From NCBI RefSeq assembly GCF_049562855.1, contig NZ_CP186925.1, forward strand, positions 2,480,001 through 2,544,000: a DNA stretch of 64,000 bases. Direction: 5' to 3'. Both the position numbers and the translations under genes were made by a program. A model generated the notes under the pieces. The model was not told where the DNA came from, did not search any database, and saw only the letters and a program-made list of their open reading frames with translations. The DNA comes from Ruminococcus_C callidus. GTDB taxonomy: Bacteria > Bacillota > Clostridia > Oscillospirales > Ruminococcaceae. Below, piece by piece: positions 33,944 through 42,450 of the stretch (positions are counted from its first letter, which is position 1; every line of letters starts with the position of its first letter).

Positions 33944-34473
33944 TTTCCTCTATCTTATTAACTTGCTTATATAAGGTATCTAAGGGATGCTCATGGTCTG
34001 AACAGCTTGTTAACCATACTTCTAAACTTTTATCATTAATTTTTTTCATATGTTCTTTATTAATTTGATATTTGATTTTCAATTCTGAATGTTCAAGTTG
34101 AAAACCCGCATTTATTGGATACCTATAACCTTTTCTTTGCGGTTTTTTTTCACGCAGATATCTTGTCATTTCAACCTCTGAATAAATCCATGAAGATAAA
34201 GTGCTTTCAGTGTTTTTAATATTATCTGCAACCGGCAAATGCAATTACATATTCTTCATCCAAGTGTGAATGAGATATAAAAATATTTGAATTTATATTT
34301 GGAAACCAATCTTGCGATATTGCATCTCCATCAATTATTTCATCATTCAATAAGTATTCTTCCAGTGTATTATGAACATCTTTTTGATTCTTGCTAAATA
34401 TACCTTTGCCTGATGTCAAGAAGTCATTAAACATTTCCTTATTTCCAATTTTTGTATCAAAAGTGACAAACAT
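33927..34473 (-). pseudogene. TIR-domain gene with internal deletion and frameshift
   Basis: Two overlapping frames together give the beginning and end of a TIR protein homologous to the intact one at 37808. The first (MFVTFDTKIGN...) reaches INSNIFISHSHLDEEYVIAFAG and stops. The second resumes in another frame with VADNIKNTESTLSSWIYSEVEMTRYLR and continues to a GYRYP segment. In the intact paralogue about 90 residues (including FIDSNVWGY) lie between these points, so roughly 270 bases are missing at 34230. The remaining reading frame at 33927-34244 still carries the catalytic-type WIYSE segment but no ribosome site. Confidence 0.75.
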
Positions 34474-34551
34474 ACTTTTTACCTCCATACTATAATAAAC
34501 ATATCGGTACAAGTTTTTTTAATCCATAAAATAAAAATTTATGTGATGAAC

Positions 34552-36384
34552 TCATTGTTTTTCATTCAAGTAATCTAACAATTGCTTTGATAACATAACA
34601 TAATCAAGGCTTTCTGCAAATTCATTATTCATTACTAAAGGAGCATCGTTTAAACCCTGCCAACCATTAGCCTTATATTCAGAAGCAACGATAGAAGAAC
34701 ATCCTCCAACAGAGCCTACTACAAATACTGGTATTCCATTCTCAATAGCTAATGCTATTTCTTCACGAATTCCTTCATCAGCTTTATTTTTCTTAATTTT
34801 ACCGCCCATACAAATTAGAGCTGAAACTTCTTTCCGTTGTATCATATGCTTTCTCATTGTGGTCAAGCTTTTACTTAATGAATTATTCTTTTCTGTTTCA
34901 TTAAAAGTAGTACTTTCATTATAATATTCTTTTGAATATAGATATTTATCCTCAAACCACTTTGATATATACATTTTTAAATGCTCTTTACAATTTTCAG
35001 GATAAATCAACTTCGATATTTCAAAAAACAACTCTTGAAAGGTAGGGTGAGAACCAAATGTTAAAATATATCCGGATTTTAAAATTGATTTTGCAAAAAT
35101 CACAAGAGCATCCGTAAGCGTTTGCTTATATATTTCCTCACCATCTGAAAAAGCTCCAGAAATAATTATTTCACTATTTCTATTGCTAACAGGCTTTTGA
35201 AGATAATTACCCCAATGAAACATAAAATCCTCATATGTTTCAATAATTATTTTATCGCTTTCTTCCTTTGTGAATACTTTATCTGTTAAAATAACAGATG
35301 AATCGTAATGATCATTCATTCTATTCAAGTATTTTTTTAAATTTTCTTTATCTGATAAAGTAGGTGTTCTGCCAAATAACTGAACATATTGATTTATATC
35401 TCGTTGTGGATATCTATACCCTTTTCGTTTTACATCAATATTAAAGATCATTTTTTCGCTATCAATACACTTTATTTTATCTTCAAACATTTCTTCCAAC
35501 GCATTATGACAATCAAACACTACATTTGATTTAGTCATAATCAAGTCAAATGTTCTTTCCATAATTTCATCAGTAATTTCAGTTAATCTTTTGATATCTT
35601 TAAATTCATCTAAAGAATAACTCAAGTGTGGCTTTTCTGAAGGAACAAATTTTAATTTATGAATATCGGCATTTTCTATCTGCACCCATAAAACAGGAAT
35701 GTTTCTCAGAATAGCATATCTCAATTCTTTCTGTATCCACTTAGAATCGGCAGACTCAGGTGTATGAATAAAGATAAATGCATCACTTTCTGACATTGCT
35801 TTATCTATTTCACTTTGTGCTTCTTCACCAACTTTTACAGAAGTAACATCACGAAATGTTTCACACGCCTTGAACTGAACACTAAGAGTATCACAGAGCT
35901 GTGCTGTAATTTCTTCACCATCCAAACGTCTATGGCTTATAAAAATAAGACCACTTTCACTATACATAGTCGGCATTATGTTCGCAATAACTTTTCGTGC
36001 AAAGCAACGAGCTGCCAATGGAAGGTAATCATCACTTAAATCTCTGCATCTGAGCTGTTCCCAAACATCATAGCTTTGCTTATCGGCAATAATCTCTAAC
36101 GGCTTTCTTGTTTCCTTATCCATAGCAATCGGATATATGGTCGCTTTTTTGTTCTTAGCCAAATATAACAGCTTTTTTAAATTTTCATCTGTTGAAACTG
36201 ACTCATCATTAAAAATTATTATTATACTATCATTTTCAATCTTAGATAAATACTTAGCTGCATTATTCACCATAGAATAAGATATATCGTACTTATCAAA
36301 CTGTTCTTTGAGCTCCTTTACAAAGCAATGAGCTTTACTATGATTTTTCATTATAAATGATGGATTTATAATATAAATACTCAT
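34552..36384 (-). CDS. TIR-SLOG fusion protein, Thoeris-like effector
   Basis: A 610-residue protein. Residues 1-130 form a first alpha/beta domain (IYIINPSF ... SIIIIFNDES). A TIR domain follows (about 145-240: GLIFISHRRLDGEEIT, FRDVTSVKVGEEAQSEIDKAM, and SKWIQKELRYAI with probable catalytic E220). A middle helical part (280-400) leads to a C-terminal SLOG domain (about 405-590: SEIIISGAFSDGE, GYILTFGSHPTFQELF, ALICMGGKIKKNKADEGIREEIALAIENGIPVFVVGSVGG). In Thoeris, SLOG binds the cyclic nucleotide made by ThsB TIR proteins and switches on an NAD-destroying domain; here TIR would replace SIR2. Surrounding ThsB-like genes fit this. Family call strong, role inferred. Confidence 0.8.
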   Translation of the reverse strand: MSIYIINPSFIMKNHSKAHCFVKELKEQFDKYDISYSMVNNAAKYLSKIENDSIIIIFNDESVSTDENLKKLLYLAKNKKATIYPIAMDKETRKPLEIIADKQSYDVWEQLRCRDLSDDYLPLAARCFARKVIANIMPTMYSESGLIFISHRRLDGEEITAQLCDTLSVQFKACETFRDVTSVKVGEEAQSEIDKAMSESDAFIFIHTPESADSKWIQKELRYAILRNIPVLWVQIENADIHKLKFVPSEKPHLSYSLDEFKDIKRLTEITDEIMERTFDLIMTKSNVVFDCHNALEEMFEDKIKCIDSEKMIFNIDVKRKGYRYPQRDINQYVQLFGRTPTLSDKENLKKYLNRMNDHYDSSVILTDKVFTKEESDKIIIETYEDFMFHWGNYLQKPVSNRNSEIIISGAFSDGEEIYKQTLTDALVIFAKSILKSGYILTFGSHPTFQELFFEISKLIYPENCKEHLKMYISKWFEDKYLYSKEYYNESTTFNETEKNNSLSKSLTTMRKHMIQRKEVSALICMGGKIKKNKADEGIREEIALAIENGIPVFVVGSVGGCSSIVASEYKANGWQGLNDAPLVMNNEFAESLDYVMLSKQLLDYLNEKQ

Positions 36385-36984
36385 GTATTTGACTCCTAAT
36401 TATATTACAATTGCCCCTAGCAAAATGATATGATGCCAATAAACAAGCGATTTTGCTAGGCCAAAAATTAGCTTTATCAACAAAATAAAGTGTATGATTA
36501 TGAAATATATTTTATTAATTCGACCATAATACTGCCAACAACCGCTTGATTGCCAGAATTCTACAAGAATGTAAAAGTCAAGTCCGCATGTGCGTTCATT
36601 TATTGTTGTCTTTTATATTCTTGTAGATATAATGGCAAAGCCGGTTGTTGGTAATTTGTATAAGATGTCATTATTTACACATTTGGAAGTTCAGTCTTGA
36701 ATTTATCTGTCATCATTATCATCATACACAAGAGGAAATCTATACTGCAGTTGAAGAATTGCATATGTACCATCCGCATTCTTATAATGATTACAAACCA
36801 CCCCTTGAGGTTCATTACAGTGAATCATTATTTAAGAAATGGTGTTACAAAGATACTTGACTAGAGCAGTTTATCATTAAAATCACTTGATAACCTATTA
36901 TTTTATTTTCGCTTGTTATATCTTTATTATATCATATTTTCTCTATGAGAACAAGTTCTTAACGCACAGAAAAATAATATTTTA
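36385..36984. other. Leader region with two large inverted repeats
   Basis: No supported gene in 600 bases. CCTAGCAAAAT (36416-36426) and ATTTTGCTAGG (36450-36460) form an 11-bp inverted repeat 32 bases before the TIR-SLOG start codon. A second, 117-nt imperfect hairpin (36535-36651) has arms sharing CCAACAACCG, GCCA and CTACAAGAAT in order. The second resembles a miniature inverted-repeat element or a structured leader. A 71-codon plus-strand frame at 36645 (..QEEIYTAVEELHMYHPHSYNDYKPP..) could be a gene fragment but has no ribosome site. Confidence 0.55.
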
Positions 36985-37476
36985 TTACTGTGGTGGTTTG
37001 TTTTCTATTGCATTTTCAATAAGATCATCAATGTTATTTGATATATCATCATATACAAATTTACTTGATTTATACGGTGGATCATAACAAGTCACATACT
37101 TGGAAAGTCTTTCACCATTATTAGTAAATACATTATAAAATGGATTACTTCCTTTTTCAGTTTGATCGCCGTTTTCGTTTTTCAAACCATGAATGTATAT
37201 TCCAACGATACCTTTTTTCAATTCATATGCCTTCTCTATTTCATATTTCACCCATTTTCTTGTTGAAGTGGTTTTACCAATTAGAACCACAATGCATGAG
37301 CGCATGGCCATCTGCTCATTAATCCACTTTTTTATTGAAGCTTCACTTTTGGATTTAACAGTTTCCCAGTCATTATCAGAAAAGGTGGAACTTTTACTTA
37401 CAACATTCATCTTTCTTATTTGCGATGCTCTCCAAACGTCCTTATTATATTCAAAGCTAAAAAATACCTGTCTCAT
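36985..37476 (-). CDS. ThsB-like TIR protein
   Basis: A 163-residue TIR-like protein of the ThsB/DUF1863 type. The start at 37476 is chosen because the domain begins MRQVFFSFEYNKDVWRASQIRKM and AGGTGAG lies 6 bases upstream; the longer frame above runs into relic DNA. SDNDWETVKSKSEASIKKWINEQMAMRSCIVVLIGKTTSTRKWVKYEIEKAYE contains the predicted catalytic Glu79. Such proteins sense phage infection and synthesise an NAD-derived signal for a SLOG- or macro-domain effector. A SLOG relic lies directly upstream and a TIR-SLOG gene downstream. Confidence 0.88.
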   Translation of the reverse strand: MRQVFFSFEYNKDVWRASQIRKMNVVSKSSTFSDNDWETVKSKSEASIKKWINEQMAMRSCIVVLIGKTTSTRKWVKYEIEKAYELKKGIVGIYIHGLKNENGDQTEKGSNPFYNVFTNNGERLSKYVTCYDPPYKSSKFVYDDISNNIDDLIENAIENKPPQ

Positions 37477-37479
37477 AAC

Positions 37480-37770
37480 ACTCACCTGTCCTTTATAAAT
37501 TTTATAAATCATAAATAATTTGCTGCTCACTGAATATTTTATTAATAAGTCAATAAATTCATTACCCTTTGCTACTTTTTCAATATGGACATAACATTTT
37601 TGTAAGTATACATATTTTGTCGGCTGTGATTTAACTTCATCCAACAATCCTTTGCCATATATCCAGTACTTCCAACGGGAATAATCCTTCTTCCCTTCTT
37701 AACTGCTATTTCAAATTCTTTTTTACACCATCTGCATTAACAATATGACTATGACCAGCACATCCAATTA
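37480..37770 (-). pseudogene. Relic of a SLOG (ThsA-like) C-terminal domain
   Basis: Directly upstream of the ThsB-like gene, three frames on the minus strand give, in order, GHSHIVNADGVKK, then EFEIAVKKGRRIIPVGSTGYMAK, then LLDEVKSQPTKYVYLQKCYVHIEKVAKGNEF and a helical end. This is the final third of a SLOG domain (the pattern EFEIAxxxG-x-x-IPVGxTGYxAK followed by a Trp/Leu-rich helix). One base is missing in an A-run near 37725 and one base is extra near 37665. The 5' two thirds are gone. It is probably what remains of the cognate effector of the adjacent ThsB. Confidence 0.6.
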
Positions 37771-37807
37771 CTTATTTTACTTATGTAAAATCTTTCTTCA
37801 TTCGCTT

Positions 37808-38845
37808 TTACTCATTTAAACCTCTTTGTTTATAAATGCATTTACATCTTTCACCTTTACAAATTGAACAGTTATTTTTTTCATATTCACATAAAAATAC
37901 TCGTTCAAACAATTCATACATATATTGGGAATCAACATTTCCATCAACAACGGATTTAAAATATTCAATGTAATCACAACTAAAATAGCGAAACAAGGTC
38001 TTTGTATTTTCAAGCTCCTTAGGATGCTTGAAACAATATAAAGCATCTAAAGGGTAGTCTTGATACTTTTCATAACAATTACATTTAAAATTTTCATTCC
38101 ACTTCATTAAATCTTCTTTATCCAAATCAGTCAAATGTATCAAAGATATATTATATGAAATTTTTAAATCTATTAATGCATATTCAGGTATCACGCTTTC
38201 ATTTGCGTGAAAAAACTCAGCATATTTCCTATAATACAGTAATGGCTTTTTTCTTACAATTTGTGTGCATACAATTTCAGAATAAATCCAAGGAGAGTAT
38301 GTAATATTCATTGTTTTGTTTATATCATCAAAAACTTCTATTGAATTGTCAGTGTTCAACAATATTACACATTCAACTCTGTCTATCATTTTTTGTAATG
38401 CAACTGACAACATTATATTTACATGTTGAGAAACATTGTTGCAAGCATTGTGATCATATGTAAATCCATAATTTTCATCTTTTTTCTTGTTGCAAAAATC
38501 AGAATTGATATCTTCCAATAATTTTTGTGAATACCCCCACACATTTGAATCAATAAAGACTTTTAGCTTGAACTCTTTATGAATCCATCCTGCTAAAGCG
38601 TTTGCAAGACTCACGTCATTGCTAGAATGAGATATAAAAACATCTGCATCAATAATAGGAAAATTATCGTCCTGTAATTCACTTCCATTAATTGTTCTTT
38701 TACGGATATAACGATTCAAATCGTTTTTATATTCAAAAACCTTACTATTTAGATGACTTTCACCAATTATTTTATATTCATCAAAGCTCATTAGCTCGTT
38801 GTCAAAAAAATCTTCGTTTAATTTCAAATTATATCCTGTAAACAT
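37808..38845 (-). CDS. TIR-domain protein (second family), intact
   Basis: A 345-residue protein with an N-terminal extension of about 65 residues and a TIR domain at about 67-210: ADVFISHSSNDVSLANALAGWIHKEFKLKVFIDSNVWGYSQKLLEDINSDFC, a central helix SQHVNIMLSVALQKMIDRVECVILLNT, and SPWIYSEIVCTQIV with probable catalytic Glu190. The C-terminal 130 residues end in several CxxC-like pairs (NNCSICKGERCKCIYKQ), which may bind zinc. A deletion derivative of the same family is found at 33927. It is the most upstream gene of the TIR island. Confidence 0.8.
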   Translation of the reverse strand: MFTGYNLKLNEDFFDNELMSFDEYKIIGESHLNSKVFEYKNDLNRYIRKRTINGSELQDDNFPIIDADVFISHSSNDVSLANALAGWIHKEFKLKVFIDSNVWGYSQKLLEDINSDFCNKKKDENYGFTYDHNACNNVSQHVNIMLSVALQKMIDRVECVILLNTDNSIEVFDDINKTMNITYSPWIYSEIVCTQIVRKKPLLYYRKYAEFFHANESVIPEYALIDLKISYNISLIHLTDLDKEDLMKWNENFKCNCYEKYQDYPLDALYCFKHPKELENTKTLFRYFSCDYIEYFKSVVDGNVDSQYMYELFERVFLCEYEKNNCSICKGERCKCIYKQRGLNE

Positions 38846-38948
38846 ATTAGTCTCCTTAATTATATTATTTTCATTAATTCTTGATCATACAAGATTGATG
38901 AAACAATTAAAAATTTTCACATATTATTCGCATATAAGATCAACATTA

Positions 38949-38965
38949 GATAACTTCAAATTATC
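38949..38965 (+). repeat. Recombinase-type site, left inverted copy
   Basis: GATAACTTCAAATTATC: arms GATAA/TTATC around a 7-base centre. The identical 17 bases occur in opposite orientation at 43465-43481, and the similarity extends outwards (TCAAC four bases before the site and TGT one base after it in both copies). It resembles a tyrosine-recombinase core site. Confidence 0.7.
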
Positions 38966-38984
38966 GTGTAAAAAAGCAAAAACA

Positions 38985-39938
38985 TCATACTCTGTGATTA
39001 GAATTATAATCTTCGCTCATTAGTTGAGGCATATTTTCCTTTAGCCATTCATTGTTATAAAGATTATCAAGATATCTGTCTCCGCGATCGGGGAAAATAG
39101 CAACAATATTTCTATTAAATTCCTTTGTTTTATTTATTGCTGCTAAAACGGCACCGCTTGATGCGCCGATAAAAAGACCTTGTTCAAGCAGTTTGTGACA
39201 ATTTATTATACATTCCAAATCAGATACCCTAACAACTTTATCAATAATTGCATTACCTAAATTTCCAGGTTTGATTCTTGAACCCATTCCGGTAAATCTA
39301 TTTCTGGCAATCCTCTCTCCAAAAATCTGAGATCCATATGAATCTACGGCTATTATCTCTATTTGGGGATTTTGTTTTTTTATCCAAGTTGATACGCCTG
39401 AAATTGTACCACAGGTACTCACCGGAATGTAGATCGTTTCAGTTTGAGGATATTGACTTAGGATTTCTTCCGCAAGAGAAAAATAGGATTCTTGTATTAA
39501 TCGATTGTTATATTGGTTTGTCCAGTACATATTATTATTAGTTTGCAATAACTTTTTTACAGTTTCTATTCTTTTCTCCTGATTAGATTGGTTTTTTTCG
39601 GGTATATCAATTTGATGAATTGTGCTCCCAAACTGTTTTATTATTTGCAGATTCGCATTTGTAATATTAGAATCCACTACACATAAGCACTTTAACCCTA
39701 GGGCAGAACATACGCCTGATAAAGCAATAGCAAAGTTGCCTGATGAAGACTCAACGATGGTTGTATCTTTATTGATCGTGTTTGTACATAATAAAGATAA
39801 TAGTGTTGATTTTGCGGCTCGGTCTTTCATGCTACCGAACGGATTCATGCATTCGAGTTTTGCCATCAAATGTGTGTCACCAACAGATACCTCTACCATA
39901 GGAGTGTTTCCAATTGCTTTTAGAATTCCTAAATCCAT
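38985..39938 (-). CDS. SbnA-like PLP-dependent synthase (cysteine-synthase fold)
   Basis: A 317-residue fold-type II PLP enzyme. The PLP lysine lies in ECMNPFGSMKDRAAKS; the phosphate/substrate loop reads VESSSGNFAIALSGVCSALG, the ESSSGN form of SbnA-type enzymes that join O-phosphoserine and glutamate on the way to 2,3-diaminopropionate, instead of the EPTSGNTG of cysteine synthase. STCGTISGV and FPDRGDRYLDNLYNNEW are also SbnA-like. GAGGA lies 6 bases before the ATG. It faces away from the STAND gene with only 38 bases between them and lies in a cassette with an ATP-grasp ligase, suggesting production of a small amino-acid conjugate. Exact substrate unproved. Confidence 0.78.
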   Translation of the reverse strand: MDLGILKAIGNTPMVEVSVGDTHLMAKLECMNPFGSMKDRAAKSTLLSLLCTNTINKDTTIVESSSGNFAIALSGVCSALGLKCLCVVDSNITNANLQIIKQFGSTIHQIDIPEKNQSNQEKRIETVKKLLQTNNNMYWTNQYNNRLIQESYFSLAEEILSQYPQTETIYIPVSTCGTISGVSTWIKKQNPQIEIIAVDSYGSQIFGERIARNRFTGMGSRIKPGNLGNAIIDKVVRVSDLECIINCHKLLEQGLFIGASSGAVLAAINKTKEFNRNIVAIFPDRGDRYLDNLYNNEWLKENMPQLMSEDYNSNHRV

Positions 39939-39976
39939 AATTATTCCTCATTTCTTTTATTTTATAGGAGTGTATA

Positions 39977-42448
39977 ATGAAAATTAAAAGTTTTGCAGCA
40001 ACCTCAAGGATAGTTGATCGTGAAAAAGATATTGCTCAAATAATTGATTTATTTCATCATGCTGAATGTACCCAAGTACATATTGTATACGCCGAAACAG
40101 GATATGGAAAGTCATCATTTTCTGCAAAATTAGCTAAAAATCACTTTTTTGCTGACTGGAATATTATAAATGTTAAAACTATGCCTCAAAATGTAAATTA
40201 CAATGTTTCGGAAGGTGAATACCTAGAATTGATTTTTACAGCTTTAATGAAATTTTTCAAAGCGCAGGGACACTCAAACTTTTCTTTTGAAAATTATTTA
40301 ACAAGCAATAAAAATAGAATTTTGAAAGAAGTATTTATCGACCAAAGCATCGATCAATTCATTTCAGCCAATTCATTGAAAGAATCTATAAAAAAATCGA
40401 GTGGCATAGGATTAAAAAGGATATTAAAAACAGGCGATTTTAGTTTGCATTCTATAATAAACAATATATCTCCTGTTGCAAGGTGCATAAAATCGGACTA
40501 TATCCACTATCTGTTTAAAAAAAGTCATATTCTTTTGATAATTGATAATATTCAAAATATAGATAATACATCTCTTAAATATCTCATTGAATGGATAAAT
40601 GAAACGAAATATAAAAATCAAGGATTCATTTTGGAATATACTATTTCTGATGGCTATTCTCTGGATTCAGTGAAAAATTTGCAACGGGAAATATCAATTG
40701 CCGAAGTAGATGTACATTTATGTAGGTTGGAAAAAATGCGTGACGAGTATATTGCGGATCTCCTTGAAGCCCAGCTTAATGTTCATTCCCCTGATATCCA
40801 CTTTGTTATCAATGCGAAAAAACATTATAAGGATTATTCTGAAGGAAACCTTTGGGATCTTATTGATTATGCAAGAATGTATGATGATCATACAGAGAAT
40901 GGTGAATTGACCTCGCCAACTTTATTAAACTTGAAAAACTTAAGCCAAGAGTCACAATATATCGTTTCAATTTTGTATTATCATAGCGGACGCATAAATA
41001 AAAAAGTCTTTTACAATATCTGGACTAGCGAATTTTCAAATTCTGAAAATGACCTGGATAAATTATTTCTTGAACTGGTTACAAACCAAGTTATTTGTAC
41101 CAAAACAAATGGAGATAATGAACAAATCTCTTTTATGCATGCAAGTATTCTTGATGCATATAAAGAAAACCTTTCTGATTTTGTTGATATTGACAAGGAT
41201 GTATATAAGCGTTTGAGCCTTTTTTACGCAAAGGTTTATGAGGGTACAGTGACTGTTGTTAGTAAAGAGGCTGCTTGGCAAATTCTAGTTAAAATCTATT
41301 CGGTCAATAATCCGGAAAAAATCATGGGGCTGCTTACAGATTTTCAGACAAATACATTAAGAAATATATCAAGAGACAGCACATGGCATTATCTAAATAA
41401 ATTGATAGAATGCACAAAAGACAATATTCCTAGATTTAAAAAAATTTATTTTCAAATCTTAAGGATATGTCGTATTGCATCTTTGTATGAAGAAGGCTAT
41501 TCGTGTATTAAACTAATGGAAAGAAGCATTGATATTATATCAGATGATGACCTACTTCTGTTTAAGCTATTGTTTCTCTCTATATTAGATCACCACGAAA
41601 TTGTTATTCAGGAGTATAAAAACGTTATGTCTAGAATAGAAAAGTTCAGCCATACATGGATTAAGTTGAAATTGCTTGTTTTGAATAGCTTTATAGCACT
41701 TAATGACAAAAGGGCATGCACCGATATTGACATTGAACTGAACCAAATACCAGGGTTTAAGCATTCTGATGAATATGCCTTTTATTTACGGTTGACAAAC
41801 ATTTATACTAAACCATCGCAGGCTGTTAAAAATGCTAAGAAAAGCATAAAACTTTTTCAGCTAAAAGGCGATAATATTCAAGCAGGCAAATCGTATATCA
41901 CCTATTCAAAGCTTCTTTCAAGCATTGGAAAGCACAAAAAAGCGATAGAAAATATAAAGCAGGCTAAAAGACTACTGGAAAATTCAAATCAAGGCATTTC
42001 ATGCATTTATAATAATTGGGCTGGCTATTTGTTATTATCAGGTGAATTTGATTGTACCGTCTGGGATTATCTAAACATTGCTGATCAACACAGTGTTTCG
42101 ACTTACGATAAATTATCTGTAATAATCAACAAATTGGCGTGGTGTTATGAGAATAATGCTTTTGTCAGATTAGATCTTCTTAAAAACCAAGCATTGGAGC
42201 TTATTAATAAAGAACCAAGTAAATTGATGCACTGTACTGCTTATTATAATTTGTCCATTGCATATAGAAAAGCAGGAATGATTGATCAGGCTGATATGTA
42301 CTACCAGCAAGCAGTCAATCTGAAGGGGGAATGTTCTTGCATTAAAGCGAGAATTGATGGGATAACATTCAAGACACGTCACCTAATTCCAAGAATTAAA
42401 AAGCCATACCATATCTGTTATTTATCTTTCTGGCTGTTTGATTTTTGA
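39977..42448 (+). CDS. STAND-type ATPase with TPR-like C-terminus
   Basis: An 823-residue signalling ATPase. It begins with REKDIAQIIDLF (a STAND/AAA lead-in), Walker A ETGYGKSS with K45, Walker B HILLIIDNIQNID (D190), a winged-helix-like region (about 310-400), and then helical repeats to the end (for example LLFKLLFLSILDHHEIVIQEYKNV, QAGKSYITYSKLLSSIGKHKKAIENIKQAKRLLE, AYYNLSIAYRKAGMIDQADMYYQQAVNL), which are TPR-like. STAND proteins act as sensors that oligomerise on ligand binding. There is no recognisable effector domain. AGGAG precedes the ATG by 6 bases; it converges on the ATP-grasp gene with a 2-base gap. Confidence 0.8.
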   Translation: MKIKSFAATSRIVDREKDIAQIIDLFHHAECTQVHIVYAETGYGKSSFSAKLAKNHFFADWNIINVKTMPQNVNYNVSEGEYLELIFTALMKFFKAQGHSNFSFENYLTSNKNRILKEVFIDQSIDQFISANSLKESIKKSSGIGLKRILKTGDFSLHSIINNISPVARCIKSDYIHYLFKKSHILLIIDNIQNIDNTSLKYLIEWINETKYKNQGFILEYTISDGYSLDSVKNLQREISIAEVDVHLCRLEKMRDEYIADLLEAQLNVHSPDIHFVINAKKHYKDYSEGNLWDLIDYARMYDDHTENGELTSPTLLNLKNLSQESQYIVSILYYHSGRINKKVFYNIWTSEFSNSENDLDKLFLELVTNQVICTKTNGDNEQISFMHASILDAYKENLSDFVDIDKDVYKRLSLFYAKVYEGTVTVVSKEAAWQILVKIYSVNNPEKIMGLLTDFQTNTLRNISRDSTWHYLNKLIECTKDNIPRFKKIYFQILRICRIASLYEEGYSCIKLMERSIDIISDDDLLLFKLLFLSILDHHEIVIQEYKNVMSRIEKFSHTWIKLKLLVLNSFIALNDKRACTDIDIELNQIPGFKHSDEYAFYLRLTNIYTKPSQAVKNAKKSIKLFQLKGDNIQAGKSYITYSKLLSSIGKHKKAIENIKQAKRLLENSNQGISCIYNNWAGYLLLSGEFDCTVWDYLNIADQHSVSTYDKLSVIINKLAWCYENNAFVRLDLLKNQALELINKEPSKLMHCTAYYNLSIAYRKAGMIDQADMYYQQAVNLKGECSCIKARIDGITFKTRHLIPRIKKPYHICYLSFWLFDF

Positions 42449-42450
42449 AG

